64,000 nucleotides of DNA from the NCBI RefSeq assembly GCF_004421005.1, contig NZ_CP038026.1, forward strand, positions 5,456,001 through 5,520,000, in the 5' to 3' direction. The position numbers and the translations under genes were made by a program. Below are positions 57,100 through 64,000 of the stretch, piece by piece; within the stretch, counting starts at the first letter, position 1; the number at the start of each line of letters is the position of its first letter. The stretch is from Pseudoduganella plicata. GTDB lineage: Bacteria; Pseudomonadota; Gammaproteobacteria; Burkholderiales; Burkholderiaceae_D. The notes under the pieces are model-generated. The model ran no database searches, was not told where the DNA came from, and was given only the letters and a program-made list of their open reading frames with translations.

Positions 57100-58731
57100 A
57101 TGAAACTCAGCTTTCGCGCCAAACTCTATCTGCCGCTGATCCTCAGCTGGCTATGCCTGTCCGGCATGACCCTTTTCCATATTTATGAGAGCAAGGCGCT
57201 GCGCTTCGAAGAGCGTCAGCATGCGCTGAAATTCGCCACCGACGTCGGCATGTCCACCGTGAAGGAATATGCGGCGCTGGCCGCGTCCGGCGCGATGCCG
57301 CTGGAGCAGGCGCAAAAGCAGGCACTGCAGCGACTCAAGGCCATGCGCTATGGCAAGGACGGCTACTACACCGTGGTCGACTCGCGTCCGACGATGCTGA
57401 TGCACCCGATCAAAGCCGAATTGAGCGGCAAGGACATGAGCGACTTCCACGATGTCAAGGGCACCTACCTGTACCGTGACGCGGCACGTATTGCACAGGG
57501 CAGCGGAGAAGGATGGATCGAATACGTCTGGCCGAAGCCAGGCAATGCCGACCAGAAGCAGGTCTTTGCCAAGGGGGCCTATGTGCTGACCTACAAGCCG
57601 TGGGACTGGACCTTCATTACGGGGCTGTACCTGGACGACCTGCAGGACGCCTTTGTTGCCGACCTGCGGCGCGCCGCGCTCGTGCTGGCAGCCATCGGTG
57701 CCGCGCTGAGCCTGATCGTTGTGGCCGTGATCCGCAGCGTGGCCCGTTCCATGGACCAGGCCGTCAGGGCCGCGGACGCGGTGGCGCAGGGCGACCTGAC
57801 GCACCCTATCCACGTCGAGGGCGATGACGAGATCGCACGACTGCTGGGAGCGCTGGCGGCCATGCAGCGCAGCCTGGCCGACCTGGTCAGGGAAGTGCGC
57901 CAGGGCACGCATACGATCACGGCGGCGTCGTCGCAGATCGCCGCAGGCAACCAGGATCTGTCGTCGCGCACGGAGCAGCAGGCCGGTTCGATCGAGGAAA
58001 CGGCGGCATCGCTGGAAGAGCTGGCGTCCAATGTGCGCCAGAACGGCGAGCATGCCGGCAAGGCCAACACGCTGGCGCGCTCCGCCTCGGAGGTGGCCAC
58101 GCACGGCGGCGCCGTCGTGGCGCAGGTGGTGGAAACAATGGCGACCATTAACAATTCGGCGCGCAAGATCGTCGACATCATCGGCGTCATCGACGGGATC
58201 GCCTTCCAGACCAATATCCTGGCGCTGAATGCCGCCGTCGAGGCGGCCCGCGCCGGCGAGCAGGGCAGGGGCTTCGCGGTCGTTGCCGCCGAAGTGCGCA
58301 GCCTGGCCCAACGCTCGGCCGCAGCCGCCAAGGACGTCAAGGCGCTGATCGGCGACTCGGTCGCGTCGGTCGAAGCGGGAAGCGTGCTGGTCAATCAGGC
58401 CGGCAGCACGATGAGCGAGATCGTCGACAGCGTCCGGCGCGTCACCGGGATCATCGCGGAAATTGCCGATGCCGGCCAGGGGCAGCAGCACGGCATCAAC
58501 CAGATCAACGACGCCGTCGCCGACATGGACACGGCCATGCAGCAGAACGCCGCGCTGGTGGAAGAAGCCGCGGCGACGTCCGCTTCGCTGCACGAGCAGG
58601 CATCGAACCTGGCGCGTGTCGTCAGCGTGTTCCGCCTCGATGCGGACGAAATGGGCACGCGTGCCACCGCGTCCGGGCAGCCGGCGCGCAAGGCCGCTGC
58701 AACGAAAGTGGCCGCGCGCCTGCGTGCCTGA
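57100..58731 (+). CDS. Methyl-accepting chemotaxis protein with periplasmic Cache domain
   Basis: 543 residues from ATG 57100. A first helix ([18 protein letters not shown]) is followed by a single Cache domain (about 35-185; [18 protein letters not shown], and [14 protein letters not shown]), a second helix ([19 protein letters not shown]), HAMP (about 215-265) and the signalling domain. The hairpin tip reads [43 protein letters not shown] in part, the hallmark of MCPs. Methylation helices flank it. The ligand is unknown; sCache_2 domains often bind small carboxylates. It stands alone. Confidence 0.94.
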   Translation: MKLSFRAKLYLPLILSWLCLSGMTLFHIYESKALRFEERQHALKFATDVGMSTVKEYAALAASGAMPLEQAQKQALQRLKAMRYGKDGYYTVVDSRPTMLMHPIKAELSGKDMSDFHDVKGTYLYRDAARIAQGSGEGWIEYVWPKPGNADQKQVFAKGAYVLTYKPWDWTFITGLYLDDLQDAFVADLRRAALVLAAIGAALSLIVVAVIRSVARSMDQAVRAADAVAQGDLTHPIHVEGDDEIARLLGALAAMQRSLADLVREVRQGTHTITAASSQIAAGNQDLSSRTEQQAGSIEETAASLEELASNVRQNGEHAGKANTLARSASEVATHGGAVVAQVVETMATINNSARKIVDIIGVIDGIAFQTNILALNAAVEAARAGEQGRGFAVVAAEVRSLAQRSAAAAKDVKALIGDSVASVEAGSVLVNQAGSTMSEIVDSVRRVTGIIAEIADAGQGQQHGINQINDAVADMDTAMQQNAALVEEAAATSASLHEQASNLARVVSVFRLDADEMGTRATASGQPARKAAATKVAARLRA

Positions 58732-59124
58732 CTTGCTGCGGCGTCTGTCCTGTCGGACCACATCGGGTGTGCACGCCAACGCGCCGGCGCGCCCCGGTCC
58801 GGCCACTGCGCCTGCCGCTGCCGGGTCGCGTCGATAAAGGCGTCCGGTTCGCCCAGGCTCAGACAGACGCGGGCCACGGGATGCAGGCGCGCGAGGGGAT
58901 CCGGCAGGCGTGTCGCGGCCAGTGCCAGCACCACGTTTAGCGCGCCGCATTGGCGTAGCCGCGCCCCGCCGCGGCGCACGACGGTGCCACGTCATCGCAG
59001 CGCCAGGATGGACGACGTGGCCGCACCCGCCAGCCAGGCCGTTGCAGCCCGGAGGCGGGTCGCTTGCCCGGCCGGTCGTGTATCTCCTACACTGCAATCT
59101 CTCCGCTCAGCCATTCGACCGCCC
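58732..59124. other. Intergenic region, chemoreceptor / antiporter
   Basis: 393 bases without a supported gene. A minus-strand frame across 58735-58979 reads in a protein-like manner (VVLALAATRLPDPLARLH) but it runs into the antisense of the chemoreceptor with no start or family support, so at best it is a decayed remnant. Confidence 0.35.
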
Positions 59125-60867
59125 ATGACCATCGCCGACCTACGAGAGGTACTACTGTTCCTGCTGCTGGCCGGCCTGGCGGTGCCGCTGATGCAGCGCC
59201 TGCGCGTGAACCAGATGCTGGGGTTCCTGCTGGTCGGTCTCGTGTTCGGTCCGCACGGCCTGGGCAGCTGGGGCGCGGACCTGCCTTGGCTGGCCGATGT
59301 CACGTTTCATGACGTCGAGAGCGTCAAGCACGTCGCCGAACTGGGCATCCTGTTCCTGATGTTCATGATCGGGCTGGAGCTGTCGCCGGCGCGCATCTGG
59401 GCCTTGCGGCGCAGCGTGTTCGGCAGCGGCATCCTGCAGGTCGTGCTGACAGCCGCGGTGGTCGGCGGCTTTGCGCTGGCGTTCGGCAATCCGCCCGGCG
59501 CCGCGCTGACGATCGGGCTGACTCTGGCGATGTCGTCCACGGCCGTCGTCATGCAACTGCTCAGCCGCGGCCAGGGCCTGGCGTCGCCGCTGGGCCAGTC
59601 GTGCTTCAGCATCCTGATGCTGCAGGACCTGGCTGTCGTGCCGATCCTGATCCTGGTCGACGGGCTGGCGGGCAGCGGCACGGGCGGCGGGGCGCTGTGG
59701 CTCGTGTTGTTGCTGGCGCTGGCGAAAGCGGGCGTGACGATTGCCGCCGTCTACCTGGTCGGGCGGCGCGTGGCGCGGCCCATGTTCGCCGCGTTTGCCG
59801 TGCACCGCCAGCCGGAGATTTTTGTCGCGTTGATCCTGCTGCTCACCCTGGGGATTGCCGCCGCGACGGCCGCGGCAGGGTTGTCGATGGCGCTGGGCGC
59901 GCTGCTGGCGGGGCTGCTGCTGGCCGATACGGAATTCCAGTACGAAGTCGAGATGATCGTCGAACCGTTCCGCGGTTTGCTGATGGGACTGTTCTTCATG
60001 TCGGTCGGCATGGAGCTGGACCTGCGCACCGTGGCCGACTACCCGTTCTGGCTGCCCGCGTCCGTCGTCGGGCTGCTGCTGATCAAGGCCGCCGTTATCG
60101 CGGCGCTGTTGTGGCGTCTGGGCGCGGGGCAGGCCGTGCACGCGGGGCTGCTGATGGGGCAGGGCGGCGAGTTTGCGTTTATCGTACTGGGCGTTGCGGC
60201 CGGCGCGGGGCTGCTGGTGCCGGCGACGGGGCAGTTCCTGCTCGTTGTCGTCAGTCTCAGCATGCTGGCCGCACCGGCCAGCGCCGCGCTGGGCCAGCGT
60301 TTCGCGCAGTGGTGGGAGGCCACGCGCGGCAGCTTCGCGCCCGCACAGGGGGACGCCGCGGAACGGCCCCGCGCCGGGCATATCGTCATTGGCGGCTATG
60401 GCCGGGTCGGGCGCCTGGTGGCGGACGTGCTGACGCGCCAGGGTATCGGGCACGTGGCCATCGAGCGCGATCACCAGCTGGTGGCGGCCGGCCGCGAGGC
60501 CTCGCGCGATGTCTATACGGGCGACGCGTCGATGCCGCACCTGCTGGCACGCCTCGGCACCGGCCAGTGCGCAGCCGTCGTACTGACGATGGACGATCCG
60601 AAATCGGCGCTGGAAGCGGTGCTGGCGCTGCGGCGGCATTATCCGGCGCTGCCCGTGTTCGCGCGGGCGCGCGACGAGAAACATGCGCGGCTGCTGAAAG
60701 CGGCCGGGGCCAACGAGGTGATTTCGGAGACGGTGGAGTCGGGACTGCAGCTGGCCCGGTTTGCGCTCAGCTCGGCCGGGATGCCGGAGGGGGCGGCCGG
60801 GTTTCATATCCAGGTGGAGCGGGCAGAGCGGATTGCTACGGCGACGTCGGCGGACCGGCAGGACTGA
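59125..60867 (+). CDS. CPA2-family cation/proton antiporter with TrkA-N domain (KefB/C or YbaL type)
   Basis: 580 residues from ATG 59125. About 12 membrane helices fill residues 5-380, including the CPA2 motifs MLGFLLVGLVFGPHGLG, GLELSPARIWALRR and MLQDLAVVPILILVDGL. A cytosolic RCK_N (TrkA-N) domain follows (HIVIGGYGRVGRLVADVL, DDPKSALEAVLALR) that binds NAD(H) or nucleotide and gates transport. Likely potassium or sodium efflux coupled to protons. No KefF/KefG ancillary gene is adjacent. Confidence 0.92.
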   Translation: MTIADLREVLLFLLLAGLAVPLMQRLRVNQMLGFLLVGLVFGPHGLGSWGADLPWLADVTFHDVESVKHVAELGILFLMFMIGLELSPARIWALRRSVFGSGILQVVLTAAVVGGFALAFGNPPGAALTIGLTLAMSSTAVVMQLLSRGQGLASPLGQSCFSILMLQDLAVVPILILVDGLAGSGTGGGALWLVLLLALAKAGVTIAAVYLVGRRVARPMFAAFAVHRQPEIFVALILLLTLGIAAATAAAGLSMALGALLAGLLLADTEFQYEVEMIVEPFRGLLMGLFFMSVGMELDLRTVADYPFWLPASVVGLLLIKAAVIAALLWRLGAGQAVHAGLLMGQGGEFAFIVLGVAAGAGLLVPATGQFLLVVVSLSMLAAPASAALGQRFAQWWEATRGSFAPAQGDAAERPRAGHIVIGGYGRVGRLVADVLTRQGIGHVAIERDHQLVAAGREASRDVYTGDASMPHLLARLGTGQCAAVVLTMDDPKSALEAVLALRRHYPALPVFARARDEKHARLLKAAGANEVISETVESGLQLARFALSSAGMPEGAAGFHIQVERAERIATATSADRQD

Positions 60868-60932
60868 AACCCGGGACAGACCCCTGTTTTCGAGAAGTTT
60901 TTCCTCAAAACAGGGGACTGTCCCGGGTTTTT
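60867..60932. terminator. Long inverted repeat acting as terminator
   Basis: AAACCCGGGACAG, two mismatched bases, CCCCTGTTTT on the left and CAAAACAGGGGA, CTGTCCCGGGTTTTT on the right: a stem of more than 20 bp with a 15-base loop. Run of A at one end and T at the other allow use on both strands, between the convergent antiporter and osmC genes. It shares its core with the palindromes at 33315 and 40811. Confidence 0.8.
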
Positions 60933-60941
60933 GCCTGCGTG

Positions 60942-61367
60942 TTACTGCACCAGCTTCGCGTCCAGCGTGATCTTCGTGTTCAGCAGCTTCGACACCGGGC
61001 AACCTGCTTTCGCCTTGCCGGCCAGCTCCTGGAACTTCGCGTCGTCCGCGCCGGGGATCTTTGCTTCCAGCGTCAGGTGCACGGCCGTGATGGCGAAGCC
61101 GTCGTCGAGCTTGTCCAGCGTGACTTCCGCTGTCGTGTTCATCTGCTCCGCCGTCAGGCCTGCTTCGCCGAGGATGAGCGACAGTGCCATCGTGAAGCAG
61201 CCGGCGTGGGCCGCGCCGATCAGCTCTTCGGGATTGGTGCCCGGCTTGCCTTCGAAGCGGCTGGCGAAGCCGTAGGGGTATTCCTTGAGTGCACCGCTGT
61301 GGCTGCTGATGGCGCCTTTGCCATCCTTGATGCCGCCGGACCAGACGGCCGAACCGTGGGTTTTCAT
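60942..61367 (-). CDS. osmC: OsmC-family organic hydroperoxide peroxidase
   Basis: 141 residues. The two redox cysteines are in GAAHAGCFTMALSL and KAKAGCPVSKLL. GGIKDGKGAISSHSGAL and GTNPEELIGAAHA are typical of the OsmC subgroup rather than Ohr. It reduces organic peroxides through a Cys-Cys mechanism in the cytoplasm. AAAGGAGCTCCTCC precedes the ATG. It is convergent with the antiporter gene. Confidence 0.92.
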   Translation of the reverse strand: MKTHGSAVWSGGIKDGKGAISSHSGALKEYPYGFASRFEGKPGTNPEELIGAAHAGCFTMALSLILGEAGLTAEQMNTTAEVTLDKLDDGFAITAVHLTLEAKIPGADDAKFQELAGKAKAGCPVSKLLNTKITLDAKLVQ

Positions 61368-61456
61368 GGAGGAGCTCCTTTACGTGGTTGAGTGGTTCAC
61401 AACGCGACCATGGTAAGGCCAGTCGGGCGAAACCCACGTCCCCCTTGGGAGAGAGG

Positions 61457-61855
61457 CTAGCCAAGCAGCATGCCGGCCAGCACGCCGAGCGTATCGACGA
61501 GGAAAAACAGGAGCAGGAAGCCGGCCATGCGCAGCAGCGCGCGACCACGGCCGTGGGGCGGGGCGCGACGCAGCAGATACCCGGGCACGGCAAGCGGCGC
61601 CAGCAGGATGACGAACACGTTCCAGGTGCGCGTGCGGTGGATGCCGCGCACGTCCGTGTCGCGGCAATACCAGACGAACGTCGCGTAGTTCAGCACTGCC
61701 GCCGCGAAGACGGTCCACCACAGCGGTTCCTCCGTCTCGTGGAGGTCATAGACACCGTCGACGACGCCGGTCACGGCCGTCAGCGCGAACAGGAACCACA
61801 CGACGTGGCGCGGATCGCGTACGCCGCGGTACGCCTGGGCCGGCGTCTCGCTCAA
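61457..61855 (-). CDS. Unknown four-helix membrane protein, overlapping start
   Basis: 132 residues if it starts at the TTG overlapping the TGA of the upstream SMP-30 gene. The frame runs on without an ATG to 61936 but that part is only antiparallel to nothing known and very Arg-rich. Hydrophobic segments: VVWFLFALTAVTGVVDGVY, WWTVFAAAVLNYATFVWY, WNVFVILLAPLAVPGYLL and LLLFFLVDTLGVLAGMLLG. No family recognised. The overlap implies co-translation with the SMP-30 gene. Confidence 0.6.
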   Translation of the reverse strand: MSETPAQAYRGVRDPRHVVWFLFALTAVTGVVDGVYDLHETEEPLWWTVFAAAVLNYATFVWYCRDTDVRGIHRTRTWNVFVILLAPLAVPGYLLRRAPPHGRGRALLRMAGFLLLFFLVDTLGVLAGMLLG

Positions 61856-62751
61856 CCGAACTGGGCAGCGGGCACGCCCGGCACGTCCACCCGTACCGAG
61901 AACAACGCACCGGCCTGCGGATCGGCCGCGCGGCATGCGTCGTCATAGCCTTGCCACGCGCTGGTGATGTACAGCGTCTTCAGGTCCGGTCCGCCAAACG
62001 CGACGGACGACGGCTGCGCCACCGGCATCGCGATGGTCGTGAGCAGCTCGCCGGCGGGGCTGTAGCGGCAGACGCGGGCGCCGCCCCATTGGGCGATCCA
62101 GACGCAGTCCTCGCTGTCCACCGTCATGCCGTCCGGCGATCCTTCGCCCGCACCGAACTGGCGCCACAGGCGCGGGTTGTCCAGGCCGCCGTCGGCGTTG
62201 ACGTCGTAGGCGTAGGTCCGGTCCAGGAAGCTGTCGTTGTGGTACATCGTGCGGCCGTCCAGGCTGAACGTGGGGCCGTTGCAGATGTGGTATTCCGTCA
62301 GCGCCGTGCGCAGGCCGCCGTCCGGATCGAGGCGGAACAGTTTGCCGTGCGGACGGCTGACGTCCGCCGCGTTCATCGTGCCGGCCCAGATGCGTCCGGC
62401 CGCGTCAACCTTGGCATCGTTGAAGCGCAGGTCGCCATGCTCGAGCGGGCGATGCAGATATTCGATGCGCAACTCCGGCACCAGCCACAGCCGGACGATT
62501 CCGTCGCGCAGGCCGGCCATGAAACCATCGCCGTCCTTGCGCGGGAGCAGCCAGCACACATACGTCGGCAGCTGCCACGTGTGGCGGCCGCCATCCGCGT
62601 CGACGGCATGCAGCGCATTGCCGACCAGGTTGACGAAATACAGGCGCTGCTCGGCGGCGTGCCATAACGGGCCTTCGCCCAGTTCGGCGGCCAGCGGCCA
62701 GATGCAGTCGGGAATCAACCCGGTCGATGCGGCGGAATTCGATGCGGTCAC
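61852..62751 (-). CDS. SMP-30/gluconolactonase/LRE family protein
   Basis: 299 residues, a six-bladed propeller of the senescence marker protein 30 type. Key blocks are LGEGPLWHAAEQRLYFVN (metal-binding Glu), NDAKVDAAGRIWAGTM (metal-binding Asn), ICNGPTFSLDGRTMYHND and GSPDGMTVDSEDCVWIAQW. The family hydrolyses sugar lactones such as gluconolactone or L-arabinonolactone with a divalent metal. No sugar pathway genes are adjacent. Followed, with overlap, by a membrane protein gene. Confidence 0.93.
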   Translation of the reverse strand: MTASNSAASTGLIPDCIWPLAAELGEGPLWHAAEQRLYFVNLVGNALHAVDADGGRHTWQLPTYVCWLLPRKDGDGFMAGLRDGIVRLWLVPELRIEYLHRPLEHGDLRFNDAKVDAAGRIWAGTMNAADVSRPHGKLFRLDPDGGLRTALTEYHICNGPTFSLDGRTMYHNDSFLDRTYAYDVNADGGLDNPRLWRQFGAGEGSPDGMTVDSEDCVWIAQWGGARVCRYSPAGELLTTIAMPVAQPSSVAFGGPDLKTLYITSAWQGYDDACRAADPQAGALFSVRVDVPGVPAAQFG

Positions 62752-62817
62752 AGTGTCTTCGAGGCAAGTTAATGGAGGCCATACCTTACCTGAAATCCCG
62801 GCTCAGGTGTAGCGCCG

Positions 62818-64000
62818 TTACGCCGTCTGCCCGGCCCGCTCGCCAGCGTCGCGTTCGGCCTGTCGGAACGCCATGCGCACGACCTGCAGCAATTCGTCGT
62901 CGTCCCACGGTTTGCTGAGGAACTTGCTGATGGCACCCCGGTTGACCGCTTCCGTCACGCTGGCCAGGTCGGCGTAGCCGGACAGGATCATGCGCACCGT
63001 GTGCGGATACAGTTCGCGGGCACGGGCCAGGAACTCGGTGCCGTTCATGCCGGCCATGCGCTGGTCGGACAGGATCACGTGCACGTCGTGCGTTGCCAGC
63101 AGCTCCAGCGCTTCTTCGGCACTGCCGGCGGCCAGCACCTGGTAGCCCTCACGCCGGAACATCCGTTGCAGCGAGCGCAGCACGCCGGGCTCGTCGTCCA
63201 CCAGCAGCAACGTACGGGCGGGCCGGGGCGGCATGTCCGGCGATGCGAGGCAGCGCCGTTCCCGCAGGAGCGTGGCCAGTTCGTTGGGTGGCAGGGGGCG
63301 GCTGAACAGGTAGCCCTGGATCTTGTCGCAGCCCATATTGCGCAGGAAAGCCAGTTGGCCCAGCGTTTCCACGCCTTCCGCGACGACGACAAGGTTCAGC
63401 CCGTGCGCCAGCGCCGTGGTGGCGCGGGCGATGGCGGCGCTGCGCGGGTCGCTCGTGATATTGCGCACAAAGGTCTGGTCGATCTTCAGCTTGTCCAGCC
63501 GGAAGCGCGACAGGTAGCCCAGCGACGAATAGCCTGTGCCGAAGTCGTCCAGTGATACGGACACGCCCAGCGCCGACAGCTCGTTCAGCTGCGCCTGCAC
63601 CTGCTCGGCGTCGTGCATCATGACGGACTCCGTCAGCTCCACTTCCAGGTAGCGCGGCGCCAGACCCGTCCGGGCCAGTGCGGCCCGCACGACGGCCGGC
63701 ACCGTGCCCGCGGCAAACTGGCGCGCCGACACGTTGACGGCAACCGTCATCGGCGGCAGCCCAGCCTGCTGCCACGCCTTGTTCTGCCGGCATGCCTCCT
63801 CGATGACCCAGTTGCCGATTGGCAGGATCAGGCCGCTGTCCTCGGCCAGTGGAATGAAGTCGCCCGGCGGTACCATGCCCAGCTGGGCGCTGTTCCAGCG
63901 CAGCAGCGCCTCCATGCCGCTGACCTTGCCGTCCACCAGCGCTACCTGCGGCTGATAGTACAGTTGCAGCTCGCTGCGCTCGATGGCATGGCGCAGGTGC
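62818..64000 (-). CDS. EAL-domain phosphodiesterase with C-terminal receiver (5' end cut by window)
   Basis: The last 394 codons are visible. The EAL domain is complete with catalytic motifs MEALLRW, NVSARQF, ELTESVMM, DDFGTGYSSL, KIDQTFV and EGVET, so cyclic-di-GMP hydrolysis is likely. A receiver domain follows (LLLVDDEPGVLRSL, VILSDQRMAGMNG with the phospho-Asp, ISKFLSKPWDDDELL). Its C-terminal placement is unusual; in most EAL response regulators the receiver comes first. Whatever precedes the EAL domain (possibly GGDEF or PAS) is outside the window. Confidence 0.92.
   Translation of the reverse strand, partial: HLRHAIERSELQLYYQPQVALVDGKVSGMEALLRWNSAQLGMVPPGDFIPLAEDSGLILPIGNWVIEEACRQNKAWQQAGLPPMTVAVNVSARQFAAGTVPAVVRAALARTGLAPRYLEVELTESVMMHDAEQVQAQLNELSALGVSVSLDDFGTGYSSLGYLSRFRLDKLKIDQTFVRNITSDPRSAAIARATTALAHGLNLVVVAEGVETLGQLAFLRNMGCDKIQGYLFSRPLPPNELATLLRERRCLASPDMPPRPARTLLLVDDEPGVLRSLQRMFRREGYQVLAAGSAEEALELLATHDVHVILSDQRMAGMNGTEFLARARELYPHTVRMILSGYADLASVTEAVNRGAISKFLSKPWDDDELLQVVRMAFRQAERDAGERAGQTA

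Noticed and set aside
58735-58979. Protein-like minus-strand frame after the chemoreceptor
   Set aside because: It continues into antisense of the chemoreceptor without a natural end and matches no family known to me.

Overview
The window is GC-rich chromosomal DNA from a betaproteobacterium, most likely Oxalobacteraceae of the Massilia/Pseudoduganella/Telluria group. The grounds are the codon use, the tol-pal and glyA-nrdR orders, PEP-CTERM proteins, tandem tRNA-Lys genes, Burkholderiales-type type IV pilus minor pilins and a ZTP riboswitch ahead of glyA. This is inference from gene content, not a database match.

Layout. 0-5.4 kb: end of a DUF475 membrane protein, a DUF212 protein, and an RND efflux adaptor/pump pair. 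5.4-11.9 kb: a FadL-type porin, a low-complexity lipoprotein, the NAD(P)HX repair dehydratase with a histidine phosphatase, a YdjN/TcyP-type cystine carrier and a small membrane protein. 12-16.6 kb: one large RTX-like protein with three near-identical DUF4214 modules. 16.7-20.1 kb: a small membrane protein and a two-subunit molybdenum hydroxylase. 20.2-23.4 kb: an operon of a 142-aa unknown, a two-domain KaiC-like ATPase and a frameshifted hybrid histidine kinase. 23.7-28.7 kb: an MFS exporter, a Suv3-like RNA helicase, a collapsed DUF418 remnant, a YigZ protein and a small unknown. 28.9-32.6 kb: a secreted metzincin protease with a dockerin, followed by a cohesin-like PEP-CTERM protein.

33.4-40.2 kb is the clearest accessory region: an Rhs polymorphic toxin (frameshifted at a G7 run) with an AT-richer toxin tip and zinc-ribbon partner gene, an IS3 element with a broken transposase, a detached second Rhs tip and its likely immunity gene. 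It ends against three tandem tRNA-Lys(UUU) genes. 40.9-46.2 kb is the ybgC-tolQRAB-pal-cpoB envelope cluster on the minus strand, with an intrinsic terminator between pal and cpoB. 46.3-49.3 kb: ydfG, the ZTP riboswitch, glyA and nrdR. 49.6-54.9 kb: a tightly overlapped minor-pilin operon (pilV-pilW-pilX-pilY1-pilE-fimT) with a short PilY1. 55-56.8 kb: ribD and ribE. 57.1-64 kb: a Cache chemoreceptor, a CPA2 cation/proton antiporter with TrkA-N domain, an OsmC peroxidase, a small membrane protein overlapped with an SMP-30 family protein, and the 3' part of an EAL-REC signalling protein.

Strongest candidates for something little described: the cohesin/dockerin pair in a PEP-CTERM context, the KaiC-like/hybrid kinase operon, and the layered Rhs toxin cassettes. 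Three single-base frameshifts (two in G runs) may be real or sequence errors; raw reads would decide.
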